Assembly: GCA_020091685.1 (NCBI GenBank)
Contig: CM034600.1
Location: forward strand, 12,034,219-12,098,218
Direction of reading: 5' to 3'
Source: Lutjanus erythropterus
Lineage: Eukaryota > Chordata > Actinopteri > Lutjaniformes > Lutjanidae
DNA: 64,000 nucleotides
Made by a program: the position numbers and the translations under genes. Positions 36,231 to 48,707 of this stretch are shown here, piece after piece (within the stretch, counting starts at the first letter, position 1; every line of letters starts with the position of its first letter). The notes beneath the pieces were generated by a model. That model saw nothing but the letters and a program-made list of their open reading frames with translations. It had not been told where the DNA came from and searched no databases.

Positions 36231-37406
36231 ACATTGCCTATCTCTCACATCATGTTTTCAGAAATATATTTTAGTGACAGTTTAGCTGAAATATGAGAAA
36301 AATCGTGTACAGGCGGGCCACCATTATTTCCTGTTGAATGGATGAGCCAAAACTAACAATCAGCTCCACGCTCTCGTCAGCACTGCTGCACATGTTGCGG
36401 TTGCAAAGAAACTACATGGCAACCCCCATAATGCCAAACCGGTTGGCTCACACTTGGGGTCAGCAGTAAAAGATATTGATATATAACATAGTTTTAAATC
36501 ATTACTGAATGAAATATTGCAGGTAAAACTTTCTGGCACACATGTAGAGCTGACTCCGACAGGATGCATTCACTGACAGGCAGACAGACAGGTCTCAGTT
36601 TGACATCTGCAAGTTCTTATTCCTTTTCAGGAGGATTTGTATTTGTAAAGAAGGAAGTTCACATACTCTTTCACATGTTGTGAATCACATGAACAGGATA
36701 ATGCTCACGTCTCATCTTTGAGGATGTTCTTCTTTTCTATCACAGCATAATGGGACATTTGTAAAGAATCAAGTGGTGATCATGAGCTGCAGGAACTATT
36801 TTATCACATGAGAAATGATTGGTGTACCAAACATCTGGGGTTTTCCAAGTCAGAACAAATAATATCAGGAAATAAGCTGATCGTAGAAATATATCATTGT
36901 ATTTTCTTTCTATTATTATTGATGAATACTGATTGATGAATTTGTCTTAACTTTGAGTCCTGACAAACTGAACTGTGGTTTGTTTAGGTGGCCGGAGACT
37001 CATTATTTATTTGTTTTTTATTTTTTTATTTACACACATTAAAAAATGCATACAATCCAGATAATGAAAACGATGTTTCAGGAGAGATCAGAAAGCCACA
37101 GGCCTATACAATGAACCTCCCTCTCTTCAGAAAAACAATATGTGAGAAACAGGAGACAGTTTTTATATATACACATCAAGAAATAATTAAACTTCATGAG
37201 TTGACGAGCTCTCTTTTGCATGTCTGTACACCACGATATCTGAGAGAGTACTGGCCATGTTTCATTTTATAAAAAGAAGGTAAAGATGATCAAGCTATCT
37301 AGTTTTATATAAATTAACTTGATGATTAAATTTGAAGAAGTTGCAAAATGATGAAGGTATTGCTGTGCTCCAAATGGGTTAGATTTCAAATGACATTTAT
37401 TGATCT

Positions 37407-37820
37407 TAAAGTGATAGTTCACCCAAAAATGAAATTTCACTCAATATCTACTCACCCCTGTGCTGATGTGAGGATGGGTGAAGATCTCCAGTTCACAAAA
37501 CACTTGGAGCTTCAACGGAAAATAGCCTTGCAGCCAAATCCAGTACAGTTGAAGTGAACGGTGCCCAGTTTTAAAATGTGAAAAAAGAACACAAAAAAAA
37601 CTCAAAATGTCTCCCTACTGCTCGTGTGGTGTAATCCAAGCGTCCGTAAGCTGTGACATTAAAATTTGACCCAAAAAGATGCAATTTACACCATGTTTTT
37701 AGCATAATTGTCAACTGTAGCCTCTCAGACTGGATCCGCTTGCACACACCTGAAGTGGGTACACAAGCTGTCGCCCAAGCAGACTGTTGCTTTAAATAAA
37801 CCCATTTTGAACAGCGTCCT
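37407..37820 (+). mobile_element. Dispersed element starting TGATAGTTCACCCAAAAATG
   Basis: Blocks TGATAGTTCACCCAAAAATG, ATCTACTCACCCCTGTGCTG, GGAGCTTCAACGGAAAATAG, TTGCAGCCAAATCCAGTACA, GTGGTGTAATCCAAGCGTCC and TTTTGAACAGCGTCC match, in order, a teleost non-autonomous element known to me from many fish introns. It ends about 55 bp upstream of the last mgll exon and so encroaches on the branch-point region. Confidence 0.65.
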
Positions 37821-37874
37821 TCTTGCGGGCGTCCAGTCTCTCTGACCCTCTCTTTCATTGTTGCTCCTGTTCAG

Positions 37875-38006
37875 GTCTACGAGGGAGGCTACCACGCCCT
37901 TCACCACGACCTCCCAGAGGTGGCCGAGTCCGTGTTGAAGGAGGTGACCGGTTGGATCATGGAGCGCCTCCCTGCCCTGACAACACAACAACCGCAGGGC
38001 TCCTAG
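37875..38006 (+). CDS. mgll: mgll last coding exon: catalytic His and stop
   Basis: 43 codons plus TAG: VYEGGYHALHHDLPEVAESV, LKEVTGWIMERLPALTTQQP, QGS, stop at 38004-38006. The His in GGYHALH corresponds to human His269, the third member of the Ser-Asp-His triad. The C-terminal tail after MERLP is short and Gln/Thr-rich, near human length. Acceptor CTCCTGTTCAG ends at 37874. Counting all six exons, about 263 residues of the expected roughly 303 are present, with no frameshift or in-frame stop, so the gene looks functional as far as it is visible. Confidence 0.96.
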   Translation, partial: VYEGGYHALHHDLPEVAESVLKEVTGWIMERLPALTTQQPQGS

Positions 38007-39280
38007 AAATGAGACCTGGCCAACTCCCAGCCAGCGCTCCAAGGCAACTGCCAACCTTCCTGTTCACGTCTGTCTGCTCACACTTGTCTGGGAAATACTT
38101 TTGGGCATATTAACTGACATAATTTTTTCATATGAAAAGTTTACTGACTTTATCCTCTGGGCATATACTGTACAATATATCCACCTATCAATCAGCTCAA
38201 GTTACACTTTTTTAAATTTCCCTTCAAACACTTGTGATCAGGGATGTGTATTTCAGGCAAGAGGCTTATTTGGTTACCATAGACCTCAGTAAAGTGCTGA
38301 TTAAGACAAGTAAAGTATAAGCTACAGCATGCTAGGGTTTTAAGTGCAATAATGACGTTTCCTTCTCCTCATTTATACACACAGACCAGATCTTATAAGC
38401 AGTAATGACAAAAGTAATGTGATATATTCTTAATCTGTGTAGAGCATTTCCTCTCTGCTCATCCACCACTCGCAGGCAGGTCAGAGGTCAGTGCCTGTGG
38501 AGCTGCTAAAGGTTCAATGCAGGGTCAATACTCATATTGCTTCTCCTTTGGCAGTGTCAGTGAATGCGTCATAGACAATATCTGTGGATACGATACACAT
38601 TTTCACGGTGGCAGTTTTTTTTTAGCGCTTGGTTACAAGCAGTTTTCATTCCTAGTTCAGACATTGCAGATCAGGAGAAACTGTCATCTTCTCAGAAAGC
38701 ATCCTCTCTTCAAAATCTCCTCTGCCTCCACCTTGATTCGTTTACAATAACCTAAACACACCACTTTTGACACTTGCAGCTCTGGTAGAGTCATTCTGAA
38801 GCTATATAACAAGTGCTCTCTTCTCCAGACTCCCTTCATGTCTTTTGTCTTAGCACTGACACATCGCATATGAAGACGGGTCTAATGCATCAAAATCCAG
38901 CCTGAGGTCTCGGTTCAAGTCTAGTCCTAATAATGATAATCATTTGGCATGCTGTTTTACAAATTACTGTGAGTGAATTTTGCAAATGAAAAAATGTTTG
39001 GGTAGGGGTCTTTGGATAAGGGGTACATGAGTAGTCAAAAATCACAAACAAAACTCCAAGGCACTCTCTTTTAAAACAATTAAAATGCCTTTATTGTCAT
39101 GACATGGCCATGTTGAACCTTAAAACAAAGTGGGAGATTCCACTGTAAAGGGGCATTTTGTTTCATTTTTTCTGTTTGACTTTCTGACAAAGGCTTGTAT
39201 GCTGAAACCCATCAAAGTTTGTTTGTTCTAAGGTCCAACAGGACCATGCCGAAACAATAAAGGCATTTCATTTATTTTAA
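38007..39280 (+). other. mgll: mgll 3' untranslated region (end predicted)
   Basis: This follows the stop codon. I see no AATAAA until 39256-39261, so a single 3' UTR of about 1.27 kb is the simplest reading. Weaker variants (AGTAAA near 38289, AATATA near 38174, ATTAAA at 39079) could give shorter forms. The distal end runs into a palindromic transposon. Confidence 0.5.
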
Positions 39281-39295
39281 AAGAGTGTACCTTAG
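39056..39295. mobile_element. Palindromic MITE-like element
   Basis: Two arms of about 75 bp pair imperfectly: 39056-39130 (CCAAGGCACTCTCTTTTAAA, AATGCCTTTATTGT, CATGGCCATGTTGAACCTTA) and 39221-39295, whose reverse complement reads CTAAGGTACACTCTTTTAAA, AATGCCTTTATTGT, CATGGTCCTGTTGGACCTTA. About 90 bp lie between the arms. This is the structure of a miniature inverted-repeat transposable element or foldback. Each arm carries an AATAAA in its own outward sense. Family not named. Confidence 0.85.
39256..39261 (+). terminator. mgll: Candidate mgll polyadenylation signal (AATAAA)
   Basis: It is the first canonical AATAAA downstream of the mgll stop codon and sits in the right arm of the palindromic element. 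T-rich sequence and GAGTGT follow within 30 bp, compatible with a downstream element. Use of this site is inferred. Confidence 0.5.
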
Positions 39296-42200
39296 ATTAT
39301 ATTTTAATTATTTTCTCATTACAGTCAAAGAGGACTCCCCCACTGCCCCATTTATTGACAGGCCAAATGGACACAATAACTTTATATATAAAGTAATACA
39401 CTTATTTCAGTGACCCTATTTAAAAATAATAACCAGGTAAAGCTGCTCCATCTCTCTCTCTGCAGGTGGGAATCAGAGGGAGAGGGCAAAGGTCAAAAGG
39501 TCTCTCCTTGATGTGGCCTTTGACCTTCACGGTCACAGACGATTTCACTATCAGGGGCGTTCTGTAGACCTGTAACTTCGTTAAGCTCAGACTGCAGACA
39601 GGGGCCCAGCTGGAGAACGAGAGAGAACACATTGCTCAGTTAATGTGGACAAAAGAGTAGATCTCCTCTGTTCACATCTGCCGTTTCATTCAAGCCAACT
39701 TAAAGTAATTTGAACATGATTTAAATTTGACTACCTTTAGTCACTTTTAGTCTATTTGATTACTTTTAGTCAAATTTTGAGGAAAACTGGACCTATGACT
39801 GAAGTCTTTATCAAACGTGTGTCTCACTCTGGGCTTTTATCACTTTATGGCTTCAAATTAGCAAACAGGAATGGGGAATCCTTTCTTTTAAACCTCCACC
39901 ACAGTGGCTAAAGCTGTGGTCAAGCTCATTTCACCTTTTCTTCCTATGTTTTCAACGAGTTTTAGCATCTGTGTTCAGTACTTGAAGTTAAACCTGGCTT
40001 TACTCAAATCATAGTAATAATATCATGGTAGCTTATATTTAGGTAGCTGTTAATTATGAGCTAGACAGACGCACGCTGAGCCCACCTTTCTATATTGTTA
40101 GGGAGGGTGTAATTAGCAGGTATCGCTCCCCACATGAAGCTCTTTCTCTTCATCAAACATGAGAAAGTTTCAGCAGTACCAATTAAGAGTTTTCAAGTTG
40201 TGTTCATTGTCGACGTGCTCGTCCACCTCCAACATGGAACAGGGAGAGGAAGCAAATATTGTGATGTTTGTGGCCATGCAGACACGCAACTCGTGTCTGT
40301 CTGTCGACTTCAGACATCATTCATGCTCTATAGAAAATACATCCAGTGTGCACCTCTTGGAAAGAGACACTGTGTCCCCCTGGCTTTTTTAAATTCATTA
40401 TCACCCCGAGTTCAAAGGAACTCATGCAGAGAGAGTAAGGAAAGCATAGAGCGGTATCCACGGCGACCACTACTCACGTGTAACCACGGCAGCAGGCCAG
40501 CGGCACGGGAAGATTGTTTTTATTCCATTTACATTTACATGTGTAGTAACCAAGGGTGACCACCACAAGACTGATAGAATGACATGAATTGTCTTCTTTC
40601 TTTCTATTTCCTCACTCTTACCATCGTCACTCTCGCTATCTCGCCCTGTGTCACCCTGTTTCACCTTTTTTTTTCAGTTGCTGTGGTGACCAGTAGTCTT
40701 TGTTCTGTCCATCAGAGAGCCCCTTGTTCTAGTACTGATTCAAACAACTTGTACTGGCAGACTCCTACACTGCTCCTAGTGGTCAGTGGAACACCAACAG
40801 ATTACACTGCTTTTATGACTGTTTTTGTCAGTTTTTTCGCCGTAGAGCTGCCATTCATTGACCATGGGACACATCAGTTAACCTGCCACTGACTTTGCTC
40901 AGATTTAGGCTGTCTCTAATCCACTAAGCGGCTTCAGGAACGCAAAAAAAGACATTTCTGAGTCATTGTGCGAGACATGTCACCTAAAATTGCTTGCCTG
41001 CTGGCGCTTTAGGTCCGATGTGTTTTGCTGTTTCTATTTTTTATCATCTCTGATGTTTCTCGCTAATGCACACTGTTCTCTGATCTTGGTACTGAGTGAA
41101 CCTGCTGGGCTTCGTTCAAAAATGAGATATTAATGAACTGAGATCAACAGTGAAAGTAAACCAAGGCAAGTTTATATAGAACTGAGGTTTTCAAAGTGGG
41201 AGGCAGACCTTCCCGGGGGGGGCTTAGCCAACACGTGTGATTTACTTAAAGAGATAGTCTAGAGACACAGTAGCCTGTAGTTTTGTAGAATTTTATAGTT
41301 TTTCCCACTTTTGTATTTGGTAATTTTTCCTCACAGAACATGGGAGTTGCTGATTTAACACTGCGCTCAACACTGAAGTCAACAATAACACAAACAAACT
41401 AATCAGTCGAGGCAGTGGTAGATCAGCATCTCCTGTGTTCTGTGAGGTGAAGTAATTGTTTTTCCCAGTGGAGTCTAGTTGCTTCGGAGAGATTGATATT
41501 TGACTTATATACCGGTGATTTCCTGTTGAAAAAGGCCGTCTGATAGCCATGTAAAGGAATCAAAATACTTTAAATATAGTGTACACATTCCCTCACAAAA
41601 CACAACTCAAAGTTTTTTTGCATAAAGCATTTAGTACAACACTAAAAATATAAGAACACTTTACAAAACCAAGAGAGGAATAAATAGTAGCAAATTCATG
41701 ATATTAATGTATCCTCTTCTTTGCTTTCTCAGGCATCAGAAAACATTTTTCCAGACCGAAATATCAAGTTACATTCCCATTGGTTCAGACACAGATTGAG
41801 ATGTAATGTGTTCATCAGTCCCAGTGGGAGTCAGGCCCTTAACCTCAACCAGAGCTGCAGGGGTTTATATCACGAGCACTTCAAACACAATGGACTCCTG
41901 ATTGGGCTGCAGCAGGCGCAGCAGCACGCACAAAGGCTGCACAGTCCCAGTTGTATTCAAACTCCTAATAGCACCCCTGCTACGTAACAGTAAGTTTCAA
42001 AAGCTCTACCTGTCAGACGACATGAGTGCATATTACTGCTATCGTTCGCTACGGAGGCGGAGAGAGGTGGAGATGGAGTGAGAGGAGAGGAGAGAGGAAA
42101 AAGGACAGGAGAGAAGCTGTCAGTAACCATGGCAGCACTTTTTTTTTTCTTTTTTCAGAGAGATCAGCCAGTGAAAAATGTGTATTTGTTAATGTGCAGG

Positions 42201-43149
42201 ATGTACAGCAGTCGCTGCTGTGCTTTCAGAGCTGCATGTCCATTTTGCTGCTCTGAGGATTCCCTTTTGTGCGAGCATCGAGATAAGAGAGCAAACAATT
42301 ACCGTCATCAGTTCACAATGAATAATAAGAGCTGCACACACTCACTGAATTCAAATCAGGCTGGTATACTGTTTGTACTAAAAACGCACTATTTCCATTT
42401 TTAGCAAAGAATCATTTCTTTGAGATTTTAAGGCCAAAATGTTTGCGTAGTTTTGCCCCCATTGACTGAAATTAAGGACCACTGTTTCACTAGATTTCAT
42501 TCCTACTCACTTGTCTTAAAGGTGTGTAATCCATGACACAATCCTCACATCCTCTTAAGACTTGTACTGTAAGCCTCCCCAGTATCCTTTTCTACTTATA
42601 CGAGCATGAATAGTATGCAGGTTTGCCATACTGAGAGATAGCCATGTACAGATGTATTGCTGTTAATATGTAATAATTTACTCGACTGTTAATATCTTTT
42701 TTTATTTAGGACAGAAGTTCTATTTAAAGCAAGAAAATAATGAGGCAGGAAACCGCTGAATCTAATTGGACTGCAGCTTTTCTAACAAAATTCAGTTGGC
42801 CTGTCGGTTTGTCAATGGGGCCATTGTTTGTTTGTTTTTTAACTCGACTTTATGACTGTTTCTAAGAAAAGAGCTGTTATGTGTAATGGAAACTGATGAG
42901 CACAGGATGAGCCTTCTACATTTGTATGAGATTAAGGTGCACTGGAAAGATTCGGTGCAGAGTTTGTTTAAATGAATGAACTCGTGAGTCAGTGCTCAAG
43001 TGTGCAGCAAGAATTGAGGAGGTCTTTTCCAAAATGCTGTGAATGCATGAAAAAGTAAATTGTACCTTAAGTTCATCATCTAGTTGGTAAAATACAGAAG
43101 AGCCAGGTTGTTTAAGTGTCCAGCTTAAGGCACACACTTCTTTAAAACT

Positions 43150-43690
43150 GTTTTATGAAGGTCTATAGTGCATTATAAGAACATTCTTAAGATATTATAA
43201 TCCATTTATGAGGCTCTATAAAACTCCTTACATGTTTATATTCATGACAACTTACAAAAGGTATATAAAGTATATATAAGTGGTGGACATAATTTATTAT
43301 AAGTTCAGCATTTATAATGGTTTATACATCCATGCCAAACTGACAAACAATGTTTACACAGCACATTATAACTACCATAACTACCATATCAGCATCATGC
43401 AATTGCCAATACGTTATTCAGTTCTGTCACCTCACTTAAAGCTCTCTATAGCACATGACTGATGTTTATAAGACATTCTTCCATTTAAAAAAGCTTTGTA
43501 CTCTGTTATGATATGTTAGAGCAATTATCTGTGTCTTTATAACTGGCTAAAGTTATTGCAGCTATAATGTGCCGTGGAAATACTTTATAAACCGTGTTAT
43601 AAGTTGTGTGATTATAAGCAGAGTTTCATTAAGCCTTATGAATCCATCATAATGTCTTAGGAATGTTTATAATGCATTAATGTCTCACTG
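43150..43690. repeat. TTATAA/TATAATG-rich stretch
   Basis: Short words such as TTATAA, TTTATAA and TATAATG (TATAATGGTT, TATAATGTGC, TATAATGCAT) recur on both strands over some 500 bp. A similar but weaker pattern occurs near 16680-16840. It may be a decayed internally repetitive element. Ends and family unclear. Confidence 0.35.
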
Positions 43691-44651
43691 ATGCTGCATT
43701 TTGCAACAAAACTCCAATTCAAATCTTGCTGGTTTGGATCAACAGTGTTGAGTTGATTTATTTCTAATGGCCAGACTGCTTGATTAGTGAACAGAATTGT
43801 AATACACTGTTTATTAGCAACGATGCTAACAACACTTGATGGAAATACAGAAACCAAGGCTGCGATGTATTTTACAAATCTTTTACTTATCTTGTCTAGA
43901 GTATTTATAGGAATTAATTTTATGTATAGGCACCTATATATTGATTACTCATCATGACAAGGCACTTTTTATACCATAAACCAGTCATATTATGTAGTTT
44001 TTACTGTTAATGCTCAGCTACATGAAGCTCCATGATACTTTCTGAGATGGAAACTGGTCCAAGGTTGTATGTATGTACAGTCAGAAATCCCAGAAATGTA
44101 TGAACATGTTTCTGATATGGTTTTTCATAGAGAGTATTTTACTACTGTCTGTTTAAGTCGACGTTGTATTGTGAAAAAAACTCAAGTCATGTTGCAGTCA
44201 GTCACAGAACTATGAATGTTTTAATCATCTGGTATTAAAATGTTTTTTTTGTTTTGTAGAAGGACCTGAACAACCAGGGTGTTATGGATACAGGTTTGGG
44301 AAAATCTTTCCCAAATTTGCTTTTCAGGAACTTACTTCTACTGTAATCCTAAAGAAAAAAAATTTAAATGAAATGGACATTAGTGAGACATGTAATGTAG
44401 CTCTCTCCATTCATAAAACCTTCTATTACCTCTTAGATAAAAGACTATTTGGTCATGTTTGACGACTAAATTGCAACTATCAGGTTTTCTGCCAACAGCA
44501 GGACATTTCTGAGAAAAAAATAATAATAATAATTGACTAAGAAATCCACACAGTTTTTATGGGAATATCTATTGTATGTTTATTTTTGGACTGGTGTCTA
44601 GTGTTGTTTGTGCCTTATTACTATGATGAATGTGTTTCTGAGCAGGTTTAT

Positions 44652-44653
<2 letters not shown>

Positions 44654-44729
<76 letters not shown>
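44654..44729. repeat. (TG)n microsatellite
   Basis: 76 bp of uninterrupted TG, intergenic. The overlapping frame rich in Val-Cys is an artefact of this repeat. Confidence 0.97.
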
Positions 44730-44732
<3 letters not shown>

Positions 44733-46215
44733 GATATAGATGAACTATGCAGAGCTGTGTTAAGCAGCTCTGTTACTGATCTGTTTTCTGGCTGTCTGTC
44801 GTCACATCTGTTTCTGGTTCAGTAACTGTGTCTGTCTGCATGTCTTCCTCCTGTCTGTCTCTTTCTATTTGTGTCTGTCTGTTTGAATTTCTGTGCAATC
44901 AGGAGGTCCAAGCAGACTCTGGTCAAAAACAGTTTATAAATCTTTTACTGTACGCTGACCCACAGCTCAAAAATACCTCCCAACACCCGTTTTGTTTTAG
45001 TCCACCTAAAGACACCCACCGTATCAAGAAATACAATACTTAACATTAAAGATTAGGCTTTTGTACTGTTTGGATTACTATAATGGCAGAATGACTGTAT
45101 AACATTTGGAACTTATCTTTTTCACATCAGTTTCACAACAGAAAACAGGATGTTCAGTCCATCACGTGAAAATAACACATGATTTGGAAAACGACGTGAA
45201 CCAGATGTTTTCCTGATTTCATTATTTGTCCTTGTTGTTATTTGTACATGTTGAGATACTGGATGACTGATCAAAAGGTGACAATACAATTCACACTTTT
45301 TGTCAGAGCAGAAGCATTGAAAGAAAATACATTTGTAGATTAAATCAACACAATAGATAGCTATTTTTTTTTAACTACGGTCAAAACAAGAAGACTGTAG
45401 TTTTTCCAATATTCATAAACAAACTAATATTTCTGTCCATGGTTACTGGTAAAGATCTACATCTTAATTGGCTGAGATATTTTAAATGCGTAATTTGCTG
45501 CTGTAGCACAAACTCAGCTATGCGATGTAGAAACTGTGAATTGTTGTCAGAAAAAGCAATGTTCATCGCACTGGGACAGTATACATGTGATAGGGAAAAG
45601 AATGCTACATTTTTTCATTATGTCATGGGAAAACACTGTAAATCCAGCCCTAACATGACCATGCATTGACATCGTTAACTGAGGTTTTTATAAGCAGCAC
45701 ATCTGAACTGCAGTTATGTTGAGGCATCACATTCTTGAGTCTTCCTTGTAAAGTAATGTGTTAATGTGTTATACTGTATGACACTTTAATTGAACAGCCC
45801 TCTGCTGATACTCAACTATCAAGTAACAAAACTCAAATTTATAGTTTAGTTAATATACTTTCAACATTGTCAGAATCCTACAGTTTTCACAGATGTGTCC
45901 TAGACATAATAAGTTGAGTATTTGCATCGGACAATTTAAGCGTCACAAAATATTGTACATAAGATGTGTATAAAATGTAATAATGGAATTACTTCTAAAT
46001 CACTGAGAGTCAAACTACTTGTAGAATGTTCATAATTTCCATAATCTCTTACAGAATAAACTATTTGACTGTTTAACTGTACAGCCTGACTGGAATACTT
46101 TCGCAGCTTATGAAGACATGTGAAAATAAGTTTCCAACATCTGCCTGATATTGTGTTTTCTTCATAATTCCAAGCAAATGATTTCAGTCATTTGTCATCA
46201 TTTGTAATATCAGAG

Positions 46216-46550
46216 CAGGGTGGCCCAAAGTGGGGTCTATGGGCCAAAGTTAGCTGACCATAAGGCTTCATTTGGCCCACCAGAAGTTTATAGCAGGAAA
46301 AAAACATACCTTTAACTTTCAGTTTTGGCCATGAAGAGAAAAGGTTTGGGCACATCTGCAGTACTGGGAAGTTTTTGGGAAGTTGGAACAACAAGTGAAG
46401 AAGTAGGGCCATTTTGATGTATTGTAATTTCCTTATCTGATTATTGATTGACTGTGAGGAATCCTTGATTCCTTGGGATAAAATCCTCTCAAAATGGGGG
46501 TCTGTGGTCCTATATGCATATATTGACATGAAAGGGTTTGGGGACCCTGG
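46216..46550. mobile_element. Complete hAT-like MITE with 8-bp target duplication
   Basis: The left end reads CAGGGTGGCCCAAAGTGGGG and the right end, reverse-complemented, CCAGGGTCCCCAAACCC: terminal inverted repeats of hAT form. The flanks are TATCAGAG (46208-46215) and TATTAGAG (46551-46558), an 8-bp duplication with one mismatch, as hAT transposition leaves. The 335-bp body contains no transposase and must be non-autonomous. Confidence 0.8.
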
Positions 46551-47053
46551 TATTAGAGGAAACTATTATTACCAGCATGCTTTTGAGGATTTATCACCTG
46601 ATGCAGACCAGCTATGATTCACCTCTCACTGCAGGACAAATGTGAAACATTCATTTTTATACATACAGCAGAGAGAAATTGGGTGTAACACGGATCATCA
46701 TTATACTTGGGGACTTCGTTGACCTGACTTCTGTAGTGTTTCATGTGCAAAACTGAAGAACGGTGCACAACTAACATGATACCTTGACAGCTAAAATTCA
46801 AGCAGTTGAGTTTTAAAACAAACACACATCACCCAGTAGGTGGTAGTATTGCATCACAAAATGTCTTGAAGACAGCCTTGGTGGTATGAATGTAGTGTTT
46901 GCAGATCAGTGCACACACGCAAAGGCATGAATGAAGCAAGGATTTGGCTGAAGATTTTAAAATACAGACATTTTTATTTCTTCTCATAAGGGTTCATTTG
47001 GTTTTGGTACTTAAACTTTTGAATCTCGGGGCATGAATATTTTAAACCCCCCG

Positions 47054-47402
47054 TAAAGGTCCAGTGTGTAAGATTTACAGGAATTTATTGGCAGAATAGG
47101 GCAGGAATTGAATATAATTATAATTATTAGTGTATAATCACCGAGAAGAATGACTGTGTTTTCATTAACTTAGAAAGCCCTTTTCAGATGACACAGGTCC
47201 TCTTCCATGGAAGCTGCCATGTTGCACTACCATGTTTCTAACAGACAAACAAAACAGTGGCTTTAGACATGGCCTTTCATGCTTTGGGAGTTTCACAGCC
47301 ACCAAAGGTTCTCTCACATGTTTGGAAGGGGATGAGGCTGAGGTGTTTGCAATCTGCAAGCTCACTACTGGATGTCACTAAATCCTACACACTGGTTCTT
47401 TA
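47054..47402 (-). mobile_element. AAAGGACCAGT-family element, complete copy C
   Basis: Left end TAAAGGTCCAGTGTGTAAGA and right end, reverse-complemented, TAAAGAACCAGTGTGTAGGA form terminal inverted repeats of about 24 bp with few mismatches. On the minus strand the interior shares GTAGTGAGCTTGCAGATTGC and related blocks with copies A (13938) and B (15861). At 349 bp it is the most complete copy and defines both ends of the family. I do not see a clear target duplication. Confidence 0.8.
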
Positions 47403-48604
47403 AAACCAAACAGATGCTCTGCTGTGTCTGTCTTTTGTGGTGTTTTCCTCCATCACTGTTCATGTTACTCAGTCTGAACTTTTTTTTTTCAAAACTGTCA
47501 TAAGTTATAATCTTTATAATCTTAATGATTATTTCTTCAGTCTTGCTTCCGTAATTGTACAAAAAACACAGGAAGTAAATAGAAAAGTGTGTGTGAGGGT
47601 GTGGTAGAAACCTGTAATGGTTATGAAAACCACATTCAAAAGACTACAAAAGTTAAAATATAAACCATACAAATCACCAACATATTTGAAATATTAGTCT
47701 TTTTAAAACATGCACAGGGAAAATGTGCTGAATTAAAGTAAAAAAAAAATACAGCCTGTATAATAAATATAATATTGAAGAGTGACTGCACTGTCAGCAG
47801 TAAGGATGAAATTCAACAAGGTTTACAAGCCAGGTGACCCATCTCACTGAAGGCATATGCTACAGTATGCATCATCACTGTGTTTTCTCTTTAAATCTCT
47901 CTGCTCTCATCCTCCTCCTCCTCCTTGTCCACCTTCATGTCAACACCTGATAATGACTGAAGAGAAAACTGGCTGTCCAAGACAGAGATGTTTGGAAGGG
48001 ATAGATACTAAAACTCACACATCCGAATGCAGTTCACACTATCCTCTTCACTCTAAGTCTGTCTCCCTTGCTTTCTTTTTTCTCTGCCCCATTTTCTCGC
48101 TCCTTCCCCTCCTCTCTCTGTCTGAAAATGTAGGCTAGCAGCTCTCCTTGAGACATTTTTGGAGTTCGCTGGAACCACATTAGCAGCAACTCCCAAAGGA
48201 CGCCACTTCTAGGAAAGCCAAGACCACTGTAAATGTGAATATTCATCTCATCTGTCACTTTCAGTAAAGGTTGTGCTGCCACTTGTTCATGTTCTCGTTG
48301 GTCCAGTGGGAAATCCCTCCACAGAAAAATGCTCTCCCATGGGGGACACACAGAATTGAGTCTTATTGCATGTTGCATTCAGCACATGCTGTACAGCAGT
48401 GATTACTCATGACAGAGGAGAACAGGAAGGTTCACAAGCTAATTGATTTCAGCAGTGTAATCAGCCTCAATCATCTACCCTGTGAATCTGAGAAATGTCA
48501 AACTGATTGTGTGGCTAATTTTGAGGAGTTTGATCCATTTTTTTTAAAAAAAAGAAAAAGCACTGTCTGGTGACAAACTCTGTACATTTTTTAAGTTTAT
48601 TCTC

Positions 48605-48618
48605 CCAGCAGAGGGAGC
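48605..48618 (+). promoter_or_regulatory. CTCF-like motif
   Basis: CCAGCAGAGGGAGC resembles the CTCF core CCAGCAGGGGGCGC with two differences. It lies between mgll and the prkar2a promoter, where an insulator would be plausible. A motif match alone is weak evidence. Confidence 0.3.
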
Positions 48619-48707
48619 CTGGAGGTCTGTTTTTTTCTCTGTGTTTATTGGAAACAAAGATCTAAGCCAATCAGGGAATGGTTCGAGGAATTAAATCCGG
48701 GCTCCCT

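Larger units (their letters stand above)
34929..37874 (+). other. mgll: mgll intron, 2.9 kb
   Basis: GTGAGG donor and GTTCAG acceptor, phase 0. It holds two recognisable dispersed repeats (35830-36230 and 37407-37820), the second ending about 55 bp before the last exon. Confidence 0.9.

Noticed and set aside
41721..41987. 88-codon open frame after a TTTGCTTTCTCAG acceptor-like site
   Set aside because: Unrecognised Gln/His-rich peptide; the frame crosses into intergenic sequence and no donor or partner exon fits.
44559..44825. Open frame with a long Val-Cys repeat
   Set aside because: It is a direct translation of the TG microsatellite at 44654-44729.
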